Positions 43,409-52,425 of a stretch of DNA of 64,000 bases are shown here, in pieces. Where the stretch lies: NCBI RefSeq assembly GCF_000334915.1, contig NZ_AMSF01000063.1:1-64000 (forward strand). Reading direction: 5' to 3'. The stretch comes from Dyella ginsengisoli LA-4 (GTDB taxonomy: Bacteria; Pseudomonadota; Gammaproteobacteria; Xanthomonadales; Rhodanobacteraceae). The notes under the pieces were generated by a model. The model was not told the DNA's origin, did not search any database, and saw only the letters and a program-made list of their open reading frames with translations. A program made the position numbers and the translations under genes. Position 1 is the first letter of the stretch; each line of letters opens with the position of its first letter.

Positions 43409-44926
43409 TTACTCAACAACGACCGGAATCTTCCCGATTCGCGCCTGCCACTCCTGCGGCCCCGTCTTGTGCACCGAGGTACCGGCCGAATCGACCGCCA
43501 CCGTCACCGGCATGTCCTTGACCTCGAACTCGTAGATCGCCTCCATCCCCAGATCGGCAAAGCCCACCACCTTGGAGGCCTTGATCGCCTTGGACACCAG
43601 GTAGGCCGCACCGCCGACCGCCATCAGATACACCGAACGGTGCTTCTTGATCGCCTCGATCGCCGCCGGCCCGCGCTCGGCCTTGCCGACCATGCCGAGC
43701 AGGCCCGTCTGCGCCAGCACCTGCTCGGTGAACTTGTCCATGCGGGTGGCGGTGGTGGGGCCGGCCGGGCCGACCACCTCGTCACGCACCGGATCGACCG
43801 GGCCGACGTAGTAGATGAAGCGCCCCTTGAAGTCGACCGGCAGCTTCTCGCCCTTGTTGAGCATGTCGACCATGCGCTTGTGCGCGGCGTCGCGACCGGT
43901 CAGCAGCTTGCCGTTGAGCAGCAGCACCTCGCCCGGCTTGAAGCTGGCGACTTCCTCGGCGGTGATGGTGTCCAGGTTCACCCGGCGCGCGTTGGTCGGG
44001 TTGTAGGTGAGCTTGGGCCAGTGCTCCAGCGAGGGCGGATCGAGCGCGACCGGGCCGGAGCCATCCAGGGTGAAGTGCGCATGGCGGGTGGCCGCGCAGT
44101 TGGGGATCATCGCCACCGGCAGGTTGGCCGCGTGGGTCGGGTAGTCCTTGATCTTCACGTCGAGCACGGTGGTCAGGCCACCCAGGCCCTGCGCGCCTAT
44201 CCCTAACGCATTGACCTTCTCGTACAGCTCGATGCGCAGCTCCTCGGCACGGTTGCTCGGCCCGCGGGCGATCAGCTCCTGGATGTCGATGTGCTCCATC
44301 AACGATTCCTTCGCCAGCAGCATCGCCTTCTCGGCGGTACCGCCGATGCCGATGCCGAGCATGCCCGGCGGGCACCAGCCGGCGCCCATGGTCGGCACGG
44401 TCTTGAGCACCCAGTCGACGATGGAGTCGGACGGGTTGAGCATGACGAACTTGCTCTTCGCCTCCGAACCGCCGCCCTTGGCCGCGACGATCACGTCGAG
44501 CTTGTCGCCCGGCACGATCGAGACGTTGATCACCGCCGGTGTGTTGTCCTTCGTATTGCTGCGCTTGCCGGCCGGGTCGGCCAGCACGCTGGCGCGAAGC
44601 TTGTTGTCCGGGTCGTTGTAGGCGCGGCGCACGCCTTCGTTGACGGCATCTTCCAGCGAGCCGGTGAAGCCCTCCCAGCGCACGTCCATGCCCACTTTAA
44701 GGAAGACCGTGACGATGCCGGTGTCCTGGCACAGCGGGCGGTGGCCTTCGGCGGCCATGCGCGAGTTGATCAGGATCTGCGCCATCGCGTCCTTGGCCGC
44801 AGGAGATTCCTCGCGCTCGTAGGCGGCGGCGAGGTTGGTGATGTAGTCGACCGGGTGGTAGTAGCTGATGTACTGCAGTGCGTCGGCGACGGACTGGATC
44901 AGGTCTTCCTGCTTGATGGCGGTCAT
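43409..44926 (-). CDS. fumA: Class I fumarate hydratase (iron-sulfur, FumA type)
   Basis: A 505-residue single-chain class I fumarase of the TCA cycle, converting fumarate to L-malate with an oxygen-sensitive [4Fe-4S] cluster. The alpha-domain (CQDTGIVTVF, AKGGGSEAKSKF, PPGMLGIGIGGTAEKAM, NCAATRH) and beta-domain (LLLNGKLLTGRDAAHKRM, YYVGPVDP, GPTTATRMDKF, GKAERG) are both complete. The cluster cysteines can be seen in CQDTG, WCPPG and NCAATRH. Only 505 residues are used, near the E. coli 548. The ATG at 44926 is the first in frame. The gene lies just past the repeat island and has no partner in an operon. Confidence 0.95.
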   Translation of the reverse strand: MTAIKQEDLIQSVADALQYISYYHPVDYITNLAAAYEREESPAAKDAMAQILINSRMAAEGHRPLCQDTGIVTVFLKVGMDVRWEGFTGSLEDAVNEGVRRAYNDPDNKLRASVLADPAGKRSNTKDNTPAVINVSIVPGDKLDVIVAAKGGGSEAKSKFVMLNPSDSIVDWVLKTVPTMGAGWCPPGMLGIGIGGTAEKAMLLAKESLMEHIDIQELIARGPSNRAEELRIELYEKVNALGIGAQGLGGLTTVLDVKIKDYPTHAANLPVAMIPNCAATRHAHFTLDGSGPVALDPPSLEHWPKLTYNPTNARRVNLDTITAEEVASFKPGEVLLLNGKLLTGRDAAHKRMVDMLNKGEKLPVDFKGRFIYYVGPVDPVRDEVVGPAGPTTATRMDKFTEQVLAQTGLLGMVGKAERGPAAIEAIKKHRSVYLMAVGGAAYLVSKAIKASKVVGFADLGMEAIYEFEVKDMPVTVAVDSAGTSVHKTGPQEWQARIGKIPVVVE

Positions 44927-45048
44927 GGGCGGCTCGCGGGGATCAGGGCCCGCCGGGGGGATCTCGACGGCGCCAGCCCGCTATTTTGCCCCAGCGGCCG
45001 CGACCGGGCCAAACCGCGTGGCACCGGGCCGCACCCGGCCATGCCCAC

Positions 45049-45657
45049 TCAGTAGCGGTATTCGAGCTGCAGCATCAACGTGCCGACGTGGCCGTCCATG
45101 CGCATGCCGTTGCGCGAGGCGTTCAGGTGATGGAAGTCGTAGTGAGCGCCGACGCTGAAACGGTCGTTGATGTCATAGCCACCGCCTACGCCTGCGTACC
45201 AGCCATTGCCCGCCGTTTCTCCGTTGCCACTGACCACGTAGATCGGCGGCTTGACCTGGGAACTGATATCCAGCCAGCCATGCAGCAGGCCGGCACGGGC
45301 ACTGATGTACCAGGGTGCATCGGCGCGGTAGGTCGCCGTGACGCCAAGCAGACCCGCCGATACGCGCACCTGGTCGTGCACGCTGGCCCCCGGCAGGTTG
45401 TAGCTGTCCGAGAACCTGCCCAGGTAGGTCAGCCCGGTCTCGATGCCCAGGCTGACCCGGCCGCGCCACCGAACGCCGACGCGGATCGCGCTCGCCACGT
45501 CATTGCCGTCGCGTCGATAACCGGTCCCCGAGGGCTCGCCCAGCCGCGCCTGCGCGCTGCCGGCGCCGACATCGACGAAATACTGGGGCGCCGCCGCGTA
45601 TGCGGCAGGCGCGAGGATCAAAGCGGCGAGGAACGCCACCGCCCGTTTGCCGAACAT
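45049..45657 (-). CDS. Small outer-membrane beta-barrel protein, paralogue 1
   Basis: A 202-residue protein: signal peptide (VAFLAALILAPAAYAA), then alternating hydrophobic strands consistent with an eight-stranded OmpA/OmpW-like barrel. It ends in the aromatic strand MLQLEYRY, the C-terminal signature recognised by BamA. It shares DAPWYISARAGLLHGW and GVGGGYDI-R-SVG-HYD with the protein encoded at 45852-46457 and more weakly with 49741-50325. The ribosome site is GGGGTG. Ligand and function are unknown. Confidence 0.85.
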   Translation of the reverse strand: MFGKRAVAFLAALILAPAAYAAAPQYFVDVGAGSAQARLGEPSGTGYRRDGNDVASAIRVGVRWRGRVSLGIETGLTYLGRFSDSYNLPGASVHDQVRVSAGLLGVTATYRADAPWYISARAGLLHGWLDISSQVKPPIYVVSGNGETAGNGWYAGVGGGYDINDRFSVGAHYDFHHLNASRNGMRMDGHVGTLMLQLEYRY

Positions 45658-45851
45658 CGAACACCCCTGTGAACCGGATCACGATCTGCACATGCGCAAG
45701 TACGCACTGCGGACACACCTTAGCCGCCATGGCGGATCCGGTCTGTTGGCCAGTTCCCGATTCCGGCGAACAGGCGGCCAGACGTCCATGGCGACAGCGA
45801 CCAGGGGTGACCCGGACCGTGAGGCGCACTGCCCCACGGTCCCGGTTCGGG

Positions 45852-46457
45852 TCAGTACCGGTATTCGAGCTGCACCATCGCGGTGCCGATGTCGCCACTG
45901 AGGTCGGCCCCGCCACCCGAAGCCTGCACGTGATAGAGGTCGTAGTGCAGGCCGATGCTGAGACGTTCGCTGATGTCGTAGCCGCCCCCCACCCCGACGT
46001 AGAAGCCATCGCCGCTGGCCGAGGCCGAGGGCGCCGCGCCGTAGGGTCCGTCGACGCGGGTGCGCAGATCGGTCCAGCTATGCAGCCAGCCGCCGCGGGC
46101 GGACAGGTACCAGGGCGCATCGAAGCGGTAGGTGAAGTTGCCACCCACCAGCATGCCCCGGGTACGCGATTCGTTCGTCACGTTGGACGGGAAGACGATG
46201 TACTGGTCAGACACCTGACCGAGGTCGACGTAGCCGGCCTCGATTCCCCAGTCCGCCTGGCCCTGCCACATCACGCCGACACGCACCGCGCCAGCCACGT
46301 CCGTGCCGTCCAGGCGGTCGCTGTAGCGGTAACTCCCATCCAGGTGGCCGTCGGAGGCACCCAATGCGGCATCCACGAAATACTGCTTGCCTTCCGCGTG
46401 GGCGGCGGACGACAGCACCAACGCGGCGAGGCACGCCGCGGCAAGCTTCCTGCTCAT
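45852..46457 (-). CDS. Small outer-membrane beta-barrel protein, paralogue 2
   Basis: A 201-residue protein with signal peptide (LAAACLAALVLSSAAHA) and a terminal strand MVQLEYRY. It is closely related to the downstream paralogue (shared DAPWYLSARGGWLHSW, YVGVGGGYDISERLSIG, GT-MVQLEYRY), so the two arose by tandem duplication. The ATG at 46457 follows AAGGAAG. It faces phzF across a 182-base divergent spacer. Confidence 0.86.
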   Translation of the reverse strand: MSRKLAAACLAALVLSSAAHAEGKQYFVDAALGASDGHLDGSYRYSDRLDGTDVAGAVRVGVMWQGQADWGIEAGYVDLGQVSDQYIVFPSNVTNESRTRGMLVGGNFTYRFDAPWYLSARGGWLHSWTDLRTRVDGPYGAAPSASASGDGFYVGVGGGYDISERLSIGLHYDLYHVQASGGGADLSGDIGTAMVQLEYRY

Positions 46458-46639
46458 CTTGCTTCCTTGTGTGATCGGTTGAAGTCCCCCGGCAACGTGC
46501 GCCGAAGGGCCGTGAAACGTAACAGAAAAGGACAGCCCGTTTCGTGCGCCGCCCGCATGTCGCGACACGCCGGCGGCACGTTGCCCGCGCTGCGTGCCGC
46601 TGGCATGGTGCCGTTTCGCCCCCCTCTTCCGGAGTTGCC

Positions 46640-47545
46640 ATGCCCGCCCGTCGCTTCATGCAGCTGGACGTTTTTTCCGACCGCCCGATGCTCGGCAATC
46701 CGCTCGCCGTGGTGATCGATGCGCAGGACATCGACGACGCGGCAATGCAGTCGTTCGCGCGCTGGACCAACCTGTCGGAAACCACCTTCCTGCTGCCGCC
46801 GACCACGCCGGAGGCGGACTACCGCGTGCGCATCTTCACCCCGCGCCAGGAGTTGCCGTTTGCCGGACACCCCAGCGTCGGCAGCGCCTATGCCGCGATC
46901 GAGGCTGGCCTGGTCGATACCGGCAAAAGCTCGCTCGTGCAGGAATGTGCGGCGGGGCTGCTGCCGGTTCGCGTGGAAGGGCATGGCCGCGCCCGCCGGA
47001 TCCACGTCCAGGCGCCACCGGCGCGGATCCTCGAGATCGCGGACGACCTGCGCGAGCGGCTGGCCGCGGCCTTGCCGGCCAGGCTGGAACGGGACGAGGT
47101 ACGACTGGTCGACAACGGCCCACACTGGCTGGTCTGCGACCTGCATGAAGCGCACGAGGTACGCACGCTGCAGCCGGACCTGGCCGCAGTGGCGGCGCTG
47201 TGTGGACACCATGCAGCCGTGGGGGTGAGCGTCTTCGGGCGCGAGACCGACGGCACCGCGGCGATGGCGGTGCGGGCCTTCTGTCCGGCCGACGGCATTC
47301 CGGAAGATCCGGTCACCGGCAGCGCCAACGCGGCGATCATGGCCTGGCTGGCAGCGCGCGGCGACACCGGATACGGCCTGCACTATCGAGCCAGCCAGGG
47401 GCGTGAGGTCGGGCGCGATGGCATCGTCGACGTCGCGCGCGATGCGTACTCCGGAGCAATCACGATCGGCGGCGCCTGCGCGCTCACCGTACGCGGCGAA
47501 CTGAACCTGACGCCGACCGTGCTAGGAAAAATGCCGACCCGCTAG
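46640..47545 (+). CDS. PhzF family isomerase/epimerase-like protein
   Basis: A 301-residue PhzF-fold protein (diaminopimelate-epimerase-like two-domain fold). Conserved family features are the N-terminal QLDVFSD-P--GNPLAVV, the active-site region NLSETTFLLPP (Glu proposed as the acid/base), TP--ELPFAGHP, and EDPVTGSAN near the C-terminus. PhzF itself isomerises a phenazine precursor, but most bacterial homologues have no known substrate and no phenazine genes are near. The start at 46640 has CCGGAG ahead. Confidence 0.9.
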   Translation: MPARRFMQLDVFSDRPMLGNPLAVVIDAQDIDDAAMQSFARWTNLSETTFLLPPTTPEADYRVRIFTPRQELPFAGHPSVGSAYAAIEAGLVDTGKSSLVQECAAGLLPVRVEGHGRARRIHVQAPPARILEIADDLRERLAAALPARLERDEVRLVDNGPHWLVCDLHEAHEVRTLQPDLAAVAALCGHHAAVGVSVFGRETDGTAAMAVRAFCPADGIPEDPVTGSANAAIMAWLAARGDTGYGLHYRASQGREVGRDGIVDVARDAYSGAITIGGACALTVRGELNLTPTVLGKMPTR

Positions 47546-47740
47546 CACTTCACTTGGAACGATTTTGGGTGCAAGCTCACAGAACGCCATCGCGGTCTGC
47601 GGGGGACGCGGCGGCGTACAGGGAAACAACGAAGTCATCGCTACGGATGACGCGCTCGCCCATCGGGTTGAAGCGCGACGGGTCGTGCCGTGCGCGAACT
47701 GTCGTGGCCTCCGATCCGGCCGTGTTCTAAGGAGAGTCTC

Positions 47741-49669
47741 ATGCGATCCACGCTTCACCGCACCACCCTCGCCGCCACCCTCGCTCTGTTCTTCGCCGGC
47801 GCATCGCTCGCCAGCGCCGCGGATGCGCCGCAGGCAGCCACCACGAGCGCTGCCGACGCCTCGCAGACCGTCAACGTCACGCTGATGCTCCGCCTGCGCG
47901 ATGAGCACGGACTGGCGAACTACATCCAGCAGACCGTGACCCCCGGCAGCGCGAACTTCCAGCGCTTCCTCAGCACCGCGGAATTCGCCCGGCGCTTTGG
48001 CGCTTCCGACGCCGAGATCGCCCGCGTACAGCGATACCTTGCCTCGCAGGGCCTGCGCGGCGACGTGATGGCCAACCGCGTCACGCTGCAGGTCAGCGGC
48101 ACGCTGGCCCAGTTCAGCGCCGCCTTCGGCACGCCCATTCACAGCTACCGGCTGCGCGCCAACGGCCGCCTCTACCACCGCCCGACCGGCGACGTGGTGA
48201 TGCCGGCCGGCCTGGCCGGCCAGGTGGACGCGATCGTCGGCCTGGACAACGAATCGAGCTTCCTGTCGCACCGGCTGAGCTCGCCGCACCTGCCCCAGGC
48301 CGCCCCCAAGCTGGCCAGCCTGAACGCGATCGGCGCCAACCGGGCCAAGACCGCCGACAGCAATCCCACCGCGTCGGGACAGCCGGGCGAGTACACCGTC
48401 GGCGACGTGGCCAATTTCTACAACATCAACCCGCTGTATCAGCGCGGCATCACCGGCAAGGGCTCCACCGTCGCCATCGTGACGCTGTCCAATTTCGATC
48501 CTGCGGATGCCGAGGCCTACTGGAGTGCGATCGGCCTGACCACCAAGTCGCACCGCATCGAGCAGATCCATGTCGATGGCGGTGGCGCGATCAACAGCGG
48601 CAGCGGCGAGACCGCGCTGGACGTCGAGCAGGCCGGCGGCCTGGCGCCGGATGCGGACATCCTCGTCTACGACGCGCCGAACACCAACGCCAGCTTCGTC
48701 AACGCGCTGGCCCAGGCGGTGGTGGACAACCGCGCCGACGCCATCTCCACCAGCTGGGGCGCACCGGAGATCTACAACTTCGCGGCGTTGAACGTCGACG
48801 GCGCCCGCGTCAACGACACCCGCGACGTCGGCACGCTGCGCGCCTTCCACACGCTGCTGATGGAGGCCGCCGTGCAGGGCCAGTCGGTGTTCGCCGCGGC
48901 CGGCGACTCGGGGGCCTACGACACCGTGCGCGGACTCGGCTACGGCACCGGCCCCGGTGAATTCAGTGCACCGCTGACGGTGGACTCGCCGGCATCCGAC
49001 CCGTACATCACCGCAGCCGGCGGCACCACCACGCCCTTCAGCTTTGCCTTCGGCAACGGCCCCGTGGCATCGGTCTCGCAGGAAAGCGTGTGGGGCTGGG
49101 ACTACCTGCAGAACTATTTCGACACGAACTTCGGCAAGGGCGTGGTCGACCTGTTCGCAGTGGGCGGTGGCGGCGGCGTCAGCAGCTACTGGCGCAAGCC
49201 GTTCTATCAGTACTTCACCCGGGGCATCCGCCGCACCGAGCGTCACCAGTCGCTGGACTACAACGACCCCACCGCCGGTCCGACCACGCTGCTCAAGCTG
49301 CCGTCGCACTTCGCCGGCCGCAACCTGCCGGACATCTCGCTCAACGCCGACCCGGAGACCGGATACCTGGTGTATTCCAGTACCGACGGTGGTTTGACGG
49401 CCGGCCAGGGCGGCACCAGCTTCGTGGCCCCGCAGCTCAACGGCATCACCGCCCTGCTGCGACAGAGCTCGGGGCACCGCATCGGACTGTGGAATCCGCA
49501 GGTGTACTTCCTGCAGGCGGTGTTCGGCTATGGCCGCTACTCGCCGTTCAACAGCGTCAACGGTGGCGACAACTGGTTCTACCAGGGCGCACCGCACTAC
49601 ACCCCGGGTGCCGGTATCGGCACGCTGGACGTGAGCAACCTGGATGCGTTCATGCGCTTCCGCTGGTAA
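47741..49669 (+). CDS. Secreted sedolisin (S53 serine-carboxyl peptidase)
   Basis: A 642-residue preproprotein: signal peptide (LAATLALFFAGASLASA), an S53 activation prodomain (about 40-205, LMLRLRDEHGL...FGTPIHSYR), and the catalytic domain. Catalytic residues are all present: Glu290 and Asp294 (GETALD), Asp389 of the oxyanion hole (AAAGDSG) and Ser560 (GGTSFVAP). Homologues include pseudomonalisin and xanthomonalisin, acid-active pepstatin-insensitive proteases. The C-terminus ends soon after the catalytic domain, without an extra P or PPC domain. The ATG has AAGGAGA ahead; a strong terminator follows. Confidence 0.94.
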   Translation: MRSTLHRTTLAATLALFFAGASLASAADAPQAATTSAADASQTVNVTLMLRLRDEHGLANYIQQTVTPGSANFQRFLSTAEFARRFGASDAEIARVQRYLASQGLRGDVMANRVTLQVSGTLAQFSAAFGTPIHSYRLRANGRLYHRPTGDVVMPAGLAGQVDAIVGLDNESSFLSHRLSSPHLPQAAPKLASLNAIGANRAKTADSNPTASGQPGEYTVGDVANFYNINPLYQRGITGKGSTVAIVTLSNFDPADAEAYWSAIGLTTKSHRIEQIHVDGGGAINSGSGETALDVEQAGGLAPDADILVYDAPNTNASFVNALAQAVVDNRADAISTSWGAPEIYNFAALNVDGARVNDTRDVGTLRAFHTLLMEAAVQGQSVFAAAGDSGAYDTVRGLGYGTGPGEFSAPLTVDSPASDPYITAAGGTTTPFSFAFGNGPVASVSQESVWGWDYLQNYFDTNFGKGVVDLFAVGGGGGVSSYWRKPFYQYFTRGIRRTERHQSLDYNDPTAGPTTLLKLPSHFAGRNLPDISLNADPETGYLVYSSTDGGLTAGQGGTSFVAPQLNGITALLRQSSGHRIGLWNPQVYFLQAVFGYGRYSPFNSVNGGDNWFYQGAPHYTPGAGIGTLDVSNLDAFMRFRW

Positions 49670-49689
49670 GTCACCAGCACCTGAAGAAC

Positions 49690-49714
49690 AACGGCCGCCC
49701 GATGGGCGGCCGTT
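49690..49714. terminator. Terminator after the sedolisin gene (bidirectional)
   Basis: An 11-bp stem AACGGCCGCCC / GGGCGGCCGTT around a GAT loop, followed on the plus strand by GCTTTTTC and on the minus strand by a weaker TTCTTC. It can serve the sedolisin gene and the convergent OMP gene. Confidence 0.88.
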
Positions 49715-49740
49715 GCTTTTTCGATCCCCGCCGAACGGAC

Positions 49741-50325
49741 TCAGAAGCGAACTTCGGCAAACCCCGAGAACACGTCCACGCCATCCTGAGACCGGGAGCC
49801 GTTGATCTGGGCACGCACGTTGTAGCGGTCGTATGCCACGCCCACACCGAAGTGCTCGTTGACGTCGTAGCCGACACCGATACCCGCGTATCCACCATCA
49901 CCGGAATAGCTCGAGCTGGATCCGCCGATATCGAAACGGACGTTGTCGTGCATCCAGCCGAGACGGGCGTCGATGAACATGCGGTTGCGGAAGCGGTAGG
50001 TCATGTTGACGCCCGCCAGCGGGCCGGTGGCGCCGCCCGACAGGTCCGTGCTGCCGTAACCGGAATAAAGGTTGCCCTTGCCCTTGCCCAGGTCCGCATA
50101 GCCGGCCTCGAAGCCGTAGCTCAGCTGATCGACGTTCCATGCGTAACCGAAGCGCCACGCCGTGGCGGTGTCCTTGTTGTTCGTGTTGAAGCCGTCGTCG
50201 TGCCAGGTCGACTGGCCCACCGTGCCATTGAGGAAGAACTGGCCCGAGGTGGTCGCGGCCAGCGAGCCGGTGGAGATGCAGGAAAGGGCCATCGCCGCAA
50301 CGGCGATGGTGAAGCGTTTGCTCAT
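49741..50325 (-). CDS. Small outer-membrane beta-barrel protein, paralogue 3
   Basis: A 194-residue protein with signal peptide (AVAAMALSCISTGSLAA) and barrel-like alternating strands, ending FAEVRF. Its middle and end (FIDARLGWMHDN, GYAGIGVGYDVNEHFGVGVAYDRY) align by eye with the two OMPs at 45.0-46.5 kb, but it is more diverged and Gly/Ser-rich. The ATG at 50325 has GGGGAG upstream. It is convergent with the sedolisin gene. Confidence 0.84.
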   Translation of the reverse strand: MSKRFTIAVAAMALSCISTGSLAATTSGQFFLNGTVGQSTWHDDGFNTNNKDTATAWRFGYAWNVDQLSYGFEAGYADLGKGKGNLYSGYGSTDLSGGATGPLAGVNMTYRFRNRMFIDARLGWMHDNVRFDIGGSSSSYSGDGGYAGIGVGYDVNEHFGVGVAYDRYNVRAQINGSRSQDGVDVFSGFAEVRF

Positions 50326-50519
50326 CGGTGACTCCCCTGTGGTTGGCGATCTCTGCACCTCGGCCCCATGGCCGTGGCAACAGCCGCGGGAGTATGGGCA
50401 GCCACGGGCAGCGAGCCTGTCAGCATGCGCCTACAAGGGGAGTAGGCGCTTGCTGCTCTTGCCGCGGACCGACATGATGCCGCCTCCTCTCCCGCCTCCC
50501 GCAAACGGATCGCCCGCGC

Positions 50520-51845
50520 ATGCCCAACACCCCGAACGGTTATCTGCGCAGCATGCGCCTTGGCGACGCGGCGATGGTCGTCATCGGCGGCATCATCGGC
50601 GGCGGCATCTTTCTCAATCCCGGCGTGGCCGCGGCGCGCACCGAATCGGGTATCGCCCTGCTGGCGATGTGGGTCGGTGCGGGTCTGCTCACCCTCGTCG
50701 GTGCACTGTGCTACGCGGAGCTCGGCGCGCGGCGACCGAACACCGGCGGCATCTACGTCTACCTGCGCGAAGCCTTCGGCCCACTGGCCGGCTTCCTGTT
50801 CGGCTGGACCATGCTGCTGGTGATCTACTCCGGATCCACCGCCGCGGTGGCCACCATCTTCGCCAGCTACGCCTCGGCACTGTTCGACCTGCCGCCGCGC
50901 GCGGCCACGCCGCTGGCAGTCGCTGCGCTGGCCTTCGTCGCCGGCATCAACCTGTTCGGCATCCGCCTCGGCGCGACGATCCAGAACACCTTCTCGGTGC
51001 TCAAGCTGGCCGCGGTCGCCGCGCTGGTGGGATGCGGCCTGTACCTGGCCGGGGTGGGCCAGGGCGCGCAGGCAGTGCTGGGCGTGGATGAGGCGCGGCA
51101 CGGCGTGGGCTTCATGGGCGCGGCGCTGCCGGTGCTGTTCGCCTACTCCGGCTTTACCTACCTCAACAACCTCGCCGGCGAAGTCGACCAGCCGCAGCGC
51201 ACCCTGCCGCGCGCCCTGTTCCTCGGCATGCTCGGCGTGATCGTCGCCTACGCGCTGGTCAACGTGGCCTACCTGGCCGCGCTCGGCCACGAGGGACTGG
51301 CCGCCAGCCACGCGCCGGCGGCCGACGTGATGCAGCGGGTGTTCGGCACTGTCGGCGCCAAGGCGATCTCGCTGGGCGTGGCGATCTCCACCCTGGGCTT
51401 CTGCAACATCACCGTGGTGGCCGGCGCACGCGTGCTGCAGGTGATGGGCGAGGACGGGCTGTTCTTCCGCTCGGTGGCGCGGCTGCACCCGGTGCATCGC
51501 ACGCCGAACCTGGCGATCGTGCTGCTCGCGGGCTGGTCGATCGTGCTGGTGGTGTCCGGCAGTTACGGCCAGCTGCTGGACTACGCCACCTTCGCCGACT
51601 GGCTGGCCTGCGCGATCGGCGTGCTGACCCTGTTCTGGTACCGGCGCCACGACGGTACCGGCACCAGCTTCCGGGTGCCGGGCTATCCGCTGCTGCCGCT
51701 GCTGTTCGTCGGCGTGATCGGCTGGGTGGTGGTCGAGACCATGTGCAGCAATCCCCGCAATGCCGGCATCGGCGTGCTGATCATGCTGGCCGGCGCGCCG
51801 GTGTATTTCGTCTGGCAGCATCTGTTCAGGCCCGCCCATCCCTAA
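50520..51845 (+). CDS. APC-superfamily amino acid permease
   Basis: A 441-residue transporter with about 12 hydrophobic helices. The N-terminus has the helix 1 signature GGIIGGGIFLNPG of the amino acid-polyamine-organocation superfamily; helix 6 carries FAYSGFTYLNNLAGEVDQPQRTLPRA, the usual cation/substrate-binding break. It probably imports or exchanges an amino acid; the substrate is not readable. Ribosome site is weak (GGAT). Confidence 0.9.
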   Translation: MPNTPNGYLRSMRLGDAAMVVIGGIIGGGIFLNPGVAAARTESGIALLAMWVGAGLLTLVGALCYAELGARRPNTGGIYVYLREAFGPLAGFLFGWTMLLVIYSGSTAAVATIFASYASALFDLPPRAATPLAVAALAFVAGINLFGIRLGATIQNTFSVLKLAAVAALVGCGLYLAGVGQGAQAVLGVDEARHGVGFMGAALPVLFAYSGFTYLNNLAGEVDQPQRTLPRALFLGMLGVIVAYALVNVAYLAALGHEGLAASHAPAADVMQRVFGTVGAKAISLGVAISTLGFCNITVVAGARVLQVMGEDGLFFRSVARLHPVHRTPNLAIVLLAGWSIVLVVSGSYGQLLDYATFADWLACAIGVLTLFWYRRHDGTGTSFRVPGYPLLPLLFVGVIGWVVVETMCSNPRNAGIGVLIMLAGAPVYFVWQHLFRPAHP

Positions 51846-51894
51846 CCCTCGCAGGGGATGCGAGAATGCCCGGATCATCCTCGGGAGCGGTTTG

Positions 51895-52425
51895 ATGACG
51901 CAGTTGCAGGACCAGGGTCTGCTGGCGAATCCGGACACCTCCGTCACGCCGGAAAAGGTCCGTGACGGCATCGGTCTGCGGATCAACGGCGAGGACTTCC
52001 GCCACACCGGCGACCCCGAGCTGCCGCTGCTCTGGTATCTGCGGGACGTGCTGCGCCTGACCGGCACCAAGTACGCCGACGCCAGGGGAACCGGCGGCGC
52101 CGACCTGGTCCTGGTCGACGGCAAGGCGATTTCGGCGATCACCCTGCCGATGGCCCGGCTGGCCGGCAAATCCGTGGTGACCGTGGAGGGACTTGCCGGG
52201 CCCGACGGCCAGTTGCACCCGCTGCAGCAGGCCTTCATCGACGAGGACGCGATCGGCTGCGGCTACTGCACGCCGGGCTGGCTGATCGCCGGCGTCGACC
52301 TGCTGCACCGCAAGCCGCATCCCACCGACGCCGACATCGACACCCTGCCCAACCTCTGCCGCTGCGGCTGCCAGACCCGCGTGCGCAAGGCGATCCAGCG
52401 CGCCGCCAAGGGAGGCCAGGCATGA
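51895..52425 (+). CDS. Isoquinoline 1-oxidoreductase alpha-like subunit lacking the first [2Fe-2S] cluster
   Basis: A 176-residue homologue of the small iron-sulfur subunit (IorA) of molybdenum hydroxylases. The C-terminal [2Fe-2S] helical domain keeps all four Cys (GCGYCTPG and LCRCG). The N-terminal plant-type ferredoxin domain has the fold (PLLWYLRDVLRLTGTKY, VTVEGL) but its cysteine loop reads ADARGTGGADLVLVDG, so all three loop Cys and the fourth one downstream are replaced with no change in length. The electron path to the outside is therefore interrupted. The ATG at 51895 has GGGAGCGG ahead; a TTG one codon earlier is possible. The stop overlaps the start of the beta subunit. Confidence 0.88.
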   Translation: MTQLQDQGLLANPDTSVTPEKVRDGIGLRINGEDFRHTGDPELPLLWYLRDVLRLTGTKYADARGTGGADLVLVDGKAISAITLPMARLAGKSVVTVEGLAGPDGQLHPLQQAFIDEDAIGCGYCTPGWLIAGVDLLHRKPHPTDADIDTLPNLCRCGCQTRVRKAIQRAAKGGQA

